Source of the DNA: Acidobacteriaceae bacterium
GTDB lineage: Bacteria; Acidobacteriota; Terriglobia; Terriglobales; Acidobacteriaceae
Direction: 5' to 3'
Assembly (NCBI GenBank): GCA_030039895.1
Contig: JASHUR010000298.1
Coordinates: 1-16,629, forward strand
DNA length: 16,629 nucleotides
Made by a program: the position numbers and the translations under genes. The notes under the pieces were generated by a model. That model ran no database searches. It was not told the origin of the DNA and was given only the letters and a program-made list of their open reading frames with translations. Of the stretch, positions 1-7,073 are shown in pieces; the first letter of the stretch is position 1; every line of letters begins with the position of its first letter.

Positions 1-2499
1 GGCAACTCCCACATCGACGCAGCCTGGCTCTGGCCGTGGACCGAATCCGTCGGTGTCGTCAAGGACACCTTTGGCACGGCGATTCAGCTGATGGAAGAAT
101 ATCCGGATTACACCTACACGCAGTCGGCAGCGCAGTACAACGCATGGCTGGCGAACGATTATCCGGCGCTGAACGATCAGATCAAGCAGCGCATTAAGCA
201 AGGCCGCTGGGAAGTGGTCGGCGGCATGTGGGTCGAGCCTGACCTCAACCTGCCCGACGGCGAATCCACTGCTCGCTCCATCCTCATCGGTAAGCGCTGG
301 TACCTCAAGCACTACGGCGTGAATGTCACAGTAGGCTGGAACCCGGATTCCTTTGGATACAATTGGCAGCTTCCGCAGATTTACAAGAAATCCGGCATCG
401 ACTATTTCGTCACCCAGAAGATGGCGTGGAACGACATGAACCAGCTCCCGCTCAAGCTCTTCTGGTGGGAGTCGCCCGATGGCAGCAAGGTCCTTACCTA
501 CTTCCCGCACGACTATGCCAACACCAACCTCAGCCCTATCCGCTTGTCGGCGGACCTGAAGCAGGCCCGCGAGTATGCTCCGGGGATGTTGAACATGATG
601 GACCTCTACGGGGTCGGTGATCATGGCGGTGGCCCCACGCGCGCCATGCTAGACCAGGGAATGCACTGGGTCACCAGCGATATGGTTGTGCCCAAAATGC
701 AGTTCGGCACGGCGATCAATTACTTCACCACAATTCAGAAAGAGATAGCCCCCGACTCGCGCACCTGGAACTACAAGACGATCGCCGAGGGCTATCAACC
801 GCCCTCGCCGGTGGCTGGCAAAATCGCCATCCCCACCTGGGACGACGAGCTCTATCTCGAGTATCACCGTGGCACCTATACCACACAGGCCAAGATGAAG
901 AAGAACCTGCGCGACGCACCCGAGTGGACGCTCAACGCAGAAAAAGTCGCTTCGCTCGCCTGGCTCGACGGCAATTCATATCCGAACAGCCTGCTCACCG
1001 ATGCGTGGAAGAAGATCACCTTCAACGATTTTCATGACCTCGCCGCCGGCTCCGGCATTGGAATCAACTACAAGAATGCGCAGAAGGACTTCGATGTCGT
1101 GCACTGGGAGGACAACCAGGTTTCCGCGAAGTCCTTCAACACGCTGGACGCGCGCGTCGACACCAGCGGAGCAGGCGTGCCTGTAATGGTCTTTAATCCG
1201 CTGGCATGGCAGCGCAATGGGCTGGTCACAGTGAGCGTACAGATGCCGCGCACTGAGACAAGCGTCTCTGTGCTTGATGCCGACAACCATGTGCTGCCGT
1301 CCGAAGTGCTTTCCTCTGATCCGCAGACCCATACATTTAAGCTTCTGGTGGATGTGAAGGATGCTCCTTCGCTGGGATATGAAGTTCTGCACGTGGTTCC
1401 CGGCAAGCATTCCTTCGCCACCGACCTCAAGGTGTCGGGGCTTACCCTTGAAAACGCCAACCTGCGTGTCACAGTCAATAAGGAGAGCGGCTGCATTACC
1501 AGCCTCGTCGACAAGAAGACCGGATTCGAGGCGTTGGCTCCCGGAAGCTGTGGAAACGAGCTTCAGCTTTATCACGATCAGCCGAAGCAGTACGACGCAT
1601 GGAATATTGATCCGGGCACATATGACGTGCCACCGACGCGGCTGGACACTGCCGACTCGGTCGAGCTGGTGGATAACACCCCGCTGCGTGCTGTCATTCG
1701 CGTCACGCGCCACACACAGAACTCAAAGTTCGTGCAGGACATCATCTTGACCGATGGTGCTGACCAGGTGGTGGTGGACAACGATGTTGACTGGCACGAG
1801 ACGCACGAATTGCTGAAAGCAGCCTTTCCTCTGGCTGCTTCCAGTAGCGAGGCGACCTACGAGATCCCGTTCGGGAGCATTCAGCGTCCTACGACACGCA
1901 ACAACAGTTGGGAGAAGGCCAAGTACGAGGTTCCGGCGCAGCGATGGGCGGATCTGGGCGACGGCCAGCGTGGCTTCAGTCTGATCAACGACTGCAAGTT
2001 TGGCTACGACGCACGCGGAAACGTGTTGAGACTGACGCTGCTTCGTTCACCAACCTGGCCTGACCCGAACGCCGACCGCGGGCATCAGCACTTCAGCTAT
2101 GCACTCTATCCCCATGCCGGAACCTGGAAGCAGGCCATGACCGTCCGCCACGGCTTCGACTTCAACTATAAGCTCAGCGCCGAACAGGTGGAGTCGCACA
2201 CGGGCGACATGCCCGCGCGTCACTCTTTCGTTTCCGTCACTCCGGACAATGTGGTGATGACGGCGATGAAGAAGGCCGAGGACTCGAACGCGCTGGTCTT
2301 CCACTTGTATGAGTGGGCAGGGAAGTCAGGCAACATCACGATCTCGCTGCCTCCGGGAGCAACAGGCGCGACAGAGACCAATCTGCTCGAGCAGCCCGAA
2401 GGCCCGGCGCTTTCCGTGGCAGGAAACAAGGTTACGGTCCCCGTGCATCCGTATGAGATCGTAGCCGTAAAGGTGGACTACCCGCACAAGCAGGACTAG
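1..2499 (+). CDS. Alpha-mannosidase, glycoside hydrolase family 38 (5' truncated)
   Basis: The reading frame is open from base 1, so the gene starts upstream; 832 residues are visible. Seen: a GH38 zinc motif at once (H4 and D6, in the HIDAAWLW context), the GWNPDSFGYNWQLPQI block with the expected catalytic nucleophile and zinc ligand D116, the middle-domain block ELYLEYHRGTYT (residues 283-294), and NDFHD with the probable fourth zinc ligand H345. The rest is the long beta-rich C-terminal half typical of the family. Known: GH38 enzymes are zinc-dependent retaining exo-alpha-mannosidases acting on mannosides and N-glycan-type chains. Full-length bacterial members of this type usually have about 1000 residues, so the missing N-terminus, including any signal peptide, is probably one to two hundred residues. 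The location in the cell therefore cannot be judged. The stop codon overlaps the stop of the convergent kinase gene inside one CTAG. Family assignment is very firm; substrate specificity is inferred. Confidence 0.95.
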   Translation, partial: GNSHIDAAWLWPWTESVGVVKDTFGTAIQLMEEYPDYTYTQSAAQYNAWLANDYPALNDQIKQRIKQGRWEVVGGMWVEPDLNLPDGESTARSILIGKRWYLKHYGVNVTVGWNPDSFGYNWQLPQIYKKSGIDYFVTQKMAWNDMNQLPLKLFWWESPDGSKVLTYFPHDYANTNLSPIRLSADLKQAREYAPGMLNMMDLYGVGDHGGGPTRAMLDQGMHWVTSDMVVPKMQFGTAINYFTTIQKEIAPDSRTWNYKTIAEGYQPPSPVAGKIAIPTWDDELYLEYHRGTYTTQAKMKKNLRDAPEWTLNAEKVASLAWLDGNSYPNSLLTDAWKKITFNDFHDLAAGSGIGINYKNAQKDFDVVHWEDNQVSAKSFNTLDARVDTSGAGVPVMVFNPLAWQRNGLVTVSVQMPRTETSVSVLDADNHVLPSEVLSSDPQTHTFKLLVDVKDAPSLGYEVLHVVPGKHSFATDLKVSGLTLENANLRVTVNKESGCITSLVDKKTGFEALAPGSCGNELQLYHDQPKQYDAWNIDPGTYDVPPTRLDTADSVELVDNTPLRAVIRVTRHTQNSKFVQDIILTDGADQVVVDNDVDWHETHELLKAAFPLAASSSEATYEIPFGSIQRPTTRNNSWEKAKYEVPAQRWADLGDGQRGFSLINDCKFGYDARGNVLRLTLLRSPTWPDPNADRGHQHFSYALYPHAGTWKQAMTVRHGFDFNYKLSAEQVESHTGDMPARHSFVSVTPDNVVMTAMKKAEDSNALVFHLYEWAGKSGNITISLPPGATGATETNLLEQPEGPALSVAGNKVTVPVHPYEIVAVKVDYPHKQD

Positions 2500-3656
2500 T
2501 CTGCAGGTAGTTCAATGGTGAGACGCGTACCCTTGGTACCGTCGATAGCAAACCGTCCGCCGAGGGCTTCGACGCGTTCACGCATTCCGCGTAGCCCGTT
2601 GCCCTCTTCGCGGACTCCTCCGCGTCCGTTGTCTTCAACCACCAGCGCCGGTTTCCCGTCCTGAGTAATAAAGCGCACAACACATTGGCTCGCTTGCGCG
2701 TGACGCACGACGTTGGTTACGGCCTCCCGCAGGATCAACGACATGACGGTTTCCTCCGCAGGCGGCAATGCAGGCGGCTGCTCCTCGCAGACCAGAGTCA
2801 CACCCGCTGCATCCAGGGTGCTGTACGCGCGCTTGATCTCCGCGGCAAGACCCTCTGACCGGTAGCCGCTGATGGCGTCACGGACTTCGCTGAGCGCCTT
2901 GCGGGCAATCTGCTCCACATCGGCAATCTCTGCCCGCGCCCGCGCCGGGTCACCGGCGACCAGACGGCCCGCCAATTCGGACTTGAGGACAACGACCGAG
3001 AGTGTATGTCCCAGGACATCGTGCAGGTCCCGCGCAATGCGCTCCCGCTCGGCCACTTTGGCCAACTGTTCAATCTCTTCATGGGCAAGTTGCAGCTTGG
3101 AGTTGGCGCGGATTCTCTGCGCCATAAACAAATTCGTCCCGCCCACGACAAACGTGAAGAAGCTCCCGAAGCCCCACGCCCACGGGCTGGTGTGCAGCAA
3201 TAGGCCCTCAATCAACAACGCCAGGCAGAGGACAATGAAACCACCCAGGCATACGGCCAGCGACTCGCACACAAACGGCAAAAACGCCGCAACGTACACA
3301 ATGCATCCTGTTGCGCCGTTGTTCTGCGGATAGTAAATCAGCCCCAGTACTGCTATCGCGGCCAGGCATGCGTAGTTCACCCAGCGCTGGCGGGCAAGAA
3401 CGACGCCCGAATAGCAGGCCAGAAACAGCACATAAAAGACGGCGAACTCAATCCAGTAACGAGTGTTGTGCCGAGCAATCGGCTCAATAAAGAAGAAAAC
3501 CGAGTAGACGAGCCACAGAAAGTCCCAGTAATCCGCGCGGCGACATGCACGGCTCACCATCATCCGCCGGGCAAGGTTTTGGATACGCCGGGAGCCGTCA
3601 TCCATCGTCAGGCTCCCCACGCGTTCCTCATTCTCGGATTTACCGTAGACCTTCAC
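2496..3656 (-). CDS. DesK/NarL-type sensor histidine kinase of an ABC transporter operon
   Basis: A 386-residue membrane kinase. The N-terminal half (about residues 43-178) has five or six hydrophobic segments with no evident extracytoplasmic domain. A short coiled coil (about 185-205) leads to a HisKA_3 dimerisation domain with phospho-acceptor H212 in RDLHDVLGH, then an HATPase_c domain with N box (E311, N315), G1 box (D342, N343, G344) and a GNGLRGMRER G2 box (352-361). This is the layout of DesK, LiaS and YvfT kinases. I chose the GTG at 3656: it forms a GTGA overlap with the permease stop and has GAGG seven bases upstream. A longer open frame to 3863 would overlap the permease by about 210 bases. 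Known: such kinases sense membrane or drug stress and phosphorylate LuxR/NarL-type regulators. Odd: no regulator gene follows, because the next gene is the convergent mannosidase. The kinase assignment is firm; the signal is unknown. Confidence 0.92.
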   Translation of the reverse strand: MKVYGKSENEERVGSLTMDDGSRRIQNLARRMMVSRACRRADYWDFLWLVYSVFFFIEPIARHNTRYWIEFAVFYVLFLACYSGVVLARQRWVNYACLAAIAVLGLIYYPQNNGATGCIVYVAAFLPFVCESLAVCLGGFIVLCLALLIEGLLLHTSPWAWGFGSFFTFVVGGTNLFMAQRIRANSKLQLAHEEIEQLAKVAERERIARDLHDVLGHTLSVVVLKSELAGRLVAGDPARARAEIADVEQIARKALSEVRDAISGYRSEGLAAEIKRAYSTLDAAGVTLVCEEQPPALPPAEETVMSLILREAVTNVVRHAQASQCVVRFITQDGKPALVVEDNGRGGVREEGNGLRGMRERVEALGGRFAIDGTKGTRLTIELPAD

Positions 3657-4441
3657 GCCTTTGCCTCGCTGCGCGTGAATACCAGCCAAGCCGCTCCCAG
3701 CAACAGACAAGTAAAGCCTAGCAGAGCTTCCCAGTGCAGTGTCATGGACGTATCTGCTTGGGCATATCCAAAGATATTCAGCGCCAGCTGCGCATAGTGG
3801 TAGGTCGGCAGTGCGGGCGCTATCTTCTGGATCCAGTGCGGCAGCATCCAGATCGGCATCCACAGCCCCGACGCAAACGACATCGGCAGGTAGACGATGT
3901 TAATCATGCCTGCTCCGGCATTCGGCGGCAGGATGAAGGAGATGAGCAAGCCCATGGCGGCAAAGGGAACGGCCCCAGCCAGAGTCACCCCGATCAGCTC
4001 CAGCATTTCAACCGCGCTCATCGTCACGCCGCCCAGCGTCAGCCCCATCGCCAGCAATATCCCCACTGTAATCATGGCAATCGCGGCACAGGTGATGGTT
4101 TTTGCCACGAGGTATACGATGCGGGGCATAGGAGAAGCCTGCTTCAGCTCCAGCCATCCCTGCGCGCGCTCCATCGCTACGCCTGCTCCCAGCCCGAAAA
4201 GTGCCGATCCAAACATGCCGAAGCAGCTATAGCTCGCGAGCAGGTAGCGCGCATACTCCGGGTGATGGTTGGTCAGACCGAAGATCGCATAGAACATCAC
4301 CGGAAAACCGATGACAGAGAAGGAGAATGCCTTGGCCCGAAACAGCTTCAGAAATTCGTAGCGCGTCTCCTGCGTTATCACGCGTGCGTAGTAGCTCCAG
4401 CCCAGCGTTTGTGGGCGAACGGCAATCGTTGCGGTAGCCAT
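3653..4441 (-). CDS. ABC-2 type transporter permease
   Basis: A 262-residue integral membrane protein with about six hydrophobic segments (roughly 39-55, 67-88, 108-135, 145-170, 177-200 and 238-255) and a basic cytoplasmic N-terminus, matching the ABC-2 permease fold (DrrB/YvfS type). The run NIVYLPMSFASGLWMPIWML near residues 181-200 resembles the conserved fifth-segment region of these exporters. The start ATG is preceded by a perfect AGGAGG seven bases upstream. It lies 24 bases after the ATPase stop and ends in a GTGA overlap with the histidine kinase, so the three genes are almost certainly one transcript. Inferred role: membrane half of an exporter powered by the upstream ATPase, probably as a homodimer because only one permease gene is present. 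The exported substrate (drug, lipid or peptide) cannot be read from the sequence. Confidence 0.92.
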   Translation of the reverse strand: MATATIAVRPQTLGWSYYARVITQETRYEFLKLFRAKAFSFSVIGFPVMFYAIFGLTNHHPEYARYLLASYSCFGMFGSALFGLGAGVAMERAQGWLELKQASPMPRIVYLVAKTITCAAIAMITVGILLAMGLTLGGVTMSAVEMLELIGVTLAGAVPFAAMGLLISFILPPNAGAGMINIVYLPMSFASGLWMPIWMLPHWIQKIAPALPTYHYAQLALNIFGYAQADTSMTLHWEALLGFTCLLLGAAWLVFTRSEAKA

Positions 4442-4465
4442 AATGTAGCCTCCTGAGTTACAAAA

Positions 4466-5422
4466 TCAGTTCGATTCCTGTTGAGTGAGCGCGAGGAAGG
4501 CGTCTTCCAGCCCCGGAGCGGAGACTTCGAGGCCGCGCAGCAATGGATCATTGCGCAGCAGTTCATAGACGACGCGCTCGGCCTCGGTCGCGGTCACAAT
4601 CACGGCCTCGCGGTCCTGCTCCACATTCAGAACTGAGGGCAGATTGCGCATAAAGTTGAGGTCAAGCTCCGTAATGCAACGGATACGCCGTCCAGCCACG
4701 CGATGTTTGATCTCGGTCGGTGTTCCCTCGGCAAGAACCTTTCCCCTGCCGATGACCACGATGCGGCTGGCCAGCGCGTCGGCCTCCTCCAAATAATGGG
4801 TTGTGAGGAGAACCGTTTTGCCCTGCGCGGCCAGCCACCGGATCTGCTCCCAGAGGGCGCGGCGCGACTCAATATCCATGCCCACGGTTGGCTCGTCAAG
4901 GAAAACCAGTTTGGGGTCGCCCGCGAGCGCCAGGCCAAAGAGCATGCGCTGCTTCTGCCCGCCGGAAAGCTTGCCGTAGAAGGTATTCTCCAGGCCCTCA
5001 AGGCGCGCGATGCGGACAATCTCTTCACCCGGTAGCGGGTTTGGATAGTAGCTGCGGAAGAGATTGATGTGTTCGCGTACGCGCAGCGTCTCGGGCACGC
5101 GGGTAACCTGCAACATGGCTCCGATGCTGGTGCGTGTTTGGGAGTCGCGAGGATTGCCGTCCAACACGCGAACGCTGCCGTTGTTTGGAGCAATGAGGCC
5201 GAGCAGAAGCTTTACCGCTGTAGTTTTTCCGGCTCCATTCGGCCCAAGAAGGGCCACTACTTCGCCTGGATACAGCGAGAGATTCAGATTGTCGAGCGCT
5301 GTCACCTGCCCGTAGCGCTTGGTGACGGAGTGCAGCCGCGCGATGGGATGCTGTGCCGATGCCCGCAGGTGACCGGTAAGCGGTCCAGCCTGAAATCCGG
5401 ATGCGTATGCAGTTGCTGCCAT
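4466..5422 (-). CDS. ABC transporter ATP-binding protein
   Basis: A 318-residue nucleotide-binding protein. Walker A is GPNGAGKT (60-67), the ABC signature LSGGQKQR (152-159), Walker B LVFLDEP (172-178), and the H-loop histidine H209 lies in TTHYLEEAD. The Q-loop is probably Q105. A C-terminal extension of about 80 residues after the core fold is usual in the DrrA/CcmA-like exporter ATPases. Residues 1-28 before the core are low in recognisable motifs. The start ATG has an AGGAGA-type ribosome-binding site close upstream. It is the first gene of the ATPase-permease-kinase operon; the 113-base gap before it should hold the operon promoter and contains a perfect 14-base dyad. Inferred role: energises export through the adjacent ABC-2 permease. 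The family is certain; the substrate is unknown. Confidence 0.96.
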   Translation of the reverse strand: MAATAYASGFQAGPLTGHLRASAQHPIARLHSVTKRYGQVTALDNLNLSLYPGEVVALLGPNGAGKTTAVKLLLGLIAPNNGSVRVLDGNPRDSQTRTSIGAMLQVTRVPETLRVREHINLFRSYYPNPLPGEEIVRIARLEGLENTFYGKLSGGQKQRMLFGLALAGDPKLVFLDEPTVGMDIESRRALWEQIRWLAAQGKTVLLTTHYLEEADALASRIVVIGRGKVLAEGTPTEIKHRVAGRRIRCITELDLNFMRNLPSVLNVEQDREAVIVTATEAERVVYELLRNDPLLRGLEVSAPGLEDAFLALTQQESN

Positions 5423-5497
5423 GGAAGTCTCCTTAACCAGAGACAGGATCGCTCAGGCAGGAGGGCGGACAGCAGTGGAAGTTGTCAGGAATCGGAG

Positions 5498-5511
5498 ATG
5501 ACAGATGTCAT
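5498..5511. promoter_or_regulatory. Perfect inverted repeat upstream of the ABC operon, possible operator
   Basis: The bases ATGACA-GA-TGTCAT form perfect 6-base arms with a 2-base spacer. They lie in the 113-base gap between the ppgK stop and the ATPase start, about 75 bases upstream of the ATPase ATG. Short dyads of this sort are typical of sites for dimeric regulators, including LuxR/NarL- and GntR-type proteins that control ABC exporter operons. I found no convincing -35/-10 pair in the gap, so the position relative to the promoter is unknown. The dyad is seen directly; operator function is inferred. Confidence 0.4.
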
Positions 5512-5535
5512 GCGGAGATTTTGTGCTTTCGAGGG

Positions 5536-6339
5536 CTACTTTACCTGGGGCGTCCGGCTCCGGTAGCTCCACAGTGCGACACCACCGAACAGGCCGTCCT
5601 CATTGGAGATGGTAGAGACGTTTTCCGGCAGCGCGAAATTGATCAGCTTTGCGTTGCCTCCGCCTATGAACAGGTGGTCCCAGTTGAAGGTGTGCGCGGT
5701 CTGTTCAATTGCTTTGGAGAGAAGGCGATTCCAACGTTTCTTGCCATATTTCTTCAGGCCCCTTCTACCGAGGTAATCCTCGTAGGTCTTGCCTTTGCGC
5801 CATGGGTGGTGGCCAAGCTCGAGTCCCGCGCATAATTGTCCATCCGTGAACAACGCTGAACCCAAGCCGGTGCCCAAAGTCAGCACCAGTTCTACGCCCT
5901 TGCCGCGAATGGCTCCGTAGCCTTGTACTGCGGCGTCATTCGCCAGGTGTACGGGAATTTTCCAGCCCTTTTCGAGCATTGCCTGCAGGGGAAATCCAAC
6001 CCAGTCGGGGTGCAGGTTGGCCGCGGTGAGTGTCTGCCCGTGCTTGATCACTCCGGGAAAGCCTACTGAGACACGATCGCAGGCGGGCAGCCGATCGCGG
6101 AGGCCATCAAGAGCTTCGAGGACTCGTTGCGGGGTTGCAGGATCAGGAGTTGGTGTGCGCATCCGTTCGCTTAATGGGCTTCCTTGCGCGTCGAGCGCCA
6201 TGACCTTGAGGCCGGTGCCTCCAATATCGACCGCAAGCGTGATGGGGTGGAGGTACCCGGGATTGTTGCGGGCGGCGGCAGCCGTTGTCCCTTTCTTCTT
6301 CGTTGCAGCTCTTGAGCTCTTCATCCTGTTCGCGAACAT
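5536..6339 (-). CDS. ppgK: Polyphosphate glucokinase, ROK family
   Basis: A 267-residue ROK-family sugar kinase. The phosphate-binding motif DIGGTGLK is at 38-45, SVGFPGV at 91-97, the likely catalytic base D135 lies in ANDAAVQGYGA, TLGTGLGSALF is at 154-164 and the sugar-contacting ELGHHPW at 174-180. Next comes EDYLGRRGLKKYGKKRW, a block characteristic of PpgK rather than of other ROK kinases. The CxCGxxGCxE zinc motif of standard ROK glucokinases is absent, as expected for PpgK. Known: PpgK makes glucose 6-phosphate from glucose using polyphosphate and often ATP, in the cytoplasm. The first 30 residues are a basic, low-complexity extension. The start is uncertain: ATG at 6339 has only a weak upstream purine stretch, and ATG at 6324 is possible. 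It lies 61 bases after the RskA-like gene, with a 13-base direct repeat in the gap. Confidence 0.9.
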   Translation of the reverse strand: MFANRMKSSRAATKKKGTTAAAARNNPGYLHPITLAVDIGGTGLKVMALDAQGSPLSERMRTPTPDPATPQRVLEALDGLRDRLPACDRVSVGFPGVIKHGQTLTAANLHPDWVGFPLQAMLEKGWKIPVHLANDAAVQGYGAIRGKGVELVLTLGTGLGSALFTDGQLCAGLELGHHPWRKGKTYEDYLGRRGLKKYGKKRWNRLLSKAIEQTAHTFNWDHLFIGGGNAKLINFALPENVSTISNEDGLFGGVALWSYRSRTPQVK

Positions 6340-6348
6340 TCTTTCGGT

Positions 6349-6397
6349 TTGAATGTGCCTTCGTCAATGGCCTGTTGGCGAGGGTTGAATGTGCCTT
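6349..6397. repeat. Two copies of a 13-base direct repeat before ppgK
   Basis: TTGAATGTGCCTT occurs at 6349-6361 and again at 6385-6397, perfect copies 36 bases apart start to start. Together they fill most of the 61-base gap between the RskA-like gene and ppgK; on the coding strand the element reads AAGGCACATTCAA. The copy nearer ppgK ends about nine bases before its putative ATG. It may be a duplicated regulatory site or a small tandem duplication. Confidence 0.6.
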
Positions 6398-6400
6398 GTT

Positions 6401-6976
6401 CTATCGGCCAGCCATCACGATCGGCAGGGTGGGTGTTGGCGAGCCTTGAGCCCGCTCAATGGTTACGGCAACGACCTTGACGTCAATACCCACAGGCACA
6501 GGAGGCAGAACTACCGAGGCAGCCCCAGTCGAGTCAGGACGGAAAAGACCGGCTGGAATCGGCGCTTCCCCGTGGGCTGGGATCAGCCACAGTTCGTAGG
6601 TTTTGTCGGATGGTATTGGACGCAGGTTGCTGGCGATAAAGACCAGTGCACCACTCTGCTCGACGTACGAAGCGTGGGCTACCGGTTGCGCCGGGCGCCT
6701 GGTTTCAGTAAGCGTAATTAGTTTGGCCTGGGGAGAAGTAAGAGCGTCCATCAGCTTCTGCGCGCGTGCCGCCTGGGCCGAGAGCGCGGTAATCTGCCCA
6801 CGTTCCACGTCCAACTGGTGCTGGAGCTGAAAGCTGTGATAGGCGAGGTAAACGAGAACCACTGCAGTGATGGCAGCAATGACAGCGATGATCCATCCCC
6901 GTCCTCCAAAGCTGCTCTTCCGCACCTGGCGGTCGGGCAGCGTGGGAACATGCGGATTGGGAGGATTTTCCTGCAT
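6401..6976 (-). CDS. Membrane protein with RskA-type anti-sigma C-terminal domain
   Basis: A 191-residue protein. A short Pro-rich and basic N-terminus (1-26) precedes a single transmembrane helix (27-46), a predicted coiled coil (48-75) and a C-terminal domain (85-190). That domain carries hallmarks of the RskA extracytoplasmic domain: KTYELWLIPAHGEAPIPAGLF (125-145) and a closing VAVTIERAQGSPTPTLP stretch. Known: in full RskA-type anti-sigma factors this domain sits outside the membrane and a cytoplasmic N-terminal domain binds an ECF sigma factor. Here only about 26 residues precede the helix, too few for that domain, and no sigma factor gene is adjacent. It may therefore be a stand-alone sensory protein or a decayed anti-sigma factor. 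The start ATG has no good ribosome-binding site. An intergenic region shared with tlyA lies upstream; ppgK follows on the same strand. Domain call good, function unknown. Confidence 0.8.
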   Translation of the reverse strand: MQENPPNPHVPTLPDRQVRKSSFGGRGWIIAVIAAITAVVLVYLAYHSFQLQHQLDVERGQITALSAQAARAQKLMDALTSPQAKLITLTETRRPAQPVAHASYVEQSGALVFIASNLRPIPSDKTYELWLIPAHGEAPIPAGLFRPDSTGAASVVLPPVPVGIDVKVVAVTIERAQGSPTPTLPIVMAGR

Positions 6977-7073
6977 TCTGTAGGGTGACCGAGTCTGTTC
7001 CGGCTCTATCGATGTTAAACAATTAGAAGCAATTTATTGCTCCTGCGTTTTTCGCGGAGCGAGGTTTTTGCTC
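6977..7073. promoter_or_regulatory. Divergent promoter region between the RskA-like gene and tlyA
   Basis: This 97-base gap separates divergent genes and contains an AT-rich core (about 7013-7042) inside GC-rich surroundings. A perfect dyad AGCAAT-TT-ATTGCT lies at 7028-7041. On the minus strand a weak pair TTGCTT and TAGAGC, 18 bases apart, could serve the RskA-like gene. I see no convincing -35/-10 pair for tlyA. Promoter location is inferred from gene orientation and base composition. Confidence 0.4.

Noticed and set aside
976..1713. 245-codon minus-strand open frame inside the mannosidase gene
   Set aside because: It lies entirely antisense to a well-supported GH38 gene and shows no recognisable domain; GC-rich genes often give such long antisense frames.
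3657..3863. N-terminal extension of the DesK-type kinase to 3863
   Set aside because: It would overlap the permease gene by about 210 bases and its composition looks like an out-of-frame shadow. The GTG at 3656 has a ribosome-binding site and a GTGA overlap typical of operon genes.
3734..4456. 240-codon plus-strand open frame antisense to the permease
   Set aside because: It is rich in His, Gln and Arg with no motif, as expected for the complement of a membrane-protein gene.
7068..7073. TTG start for tlyA
   Set aside because: Only three bases separate it from the GAGG ribosome-binding site; ATG 7074 has proper spacing.
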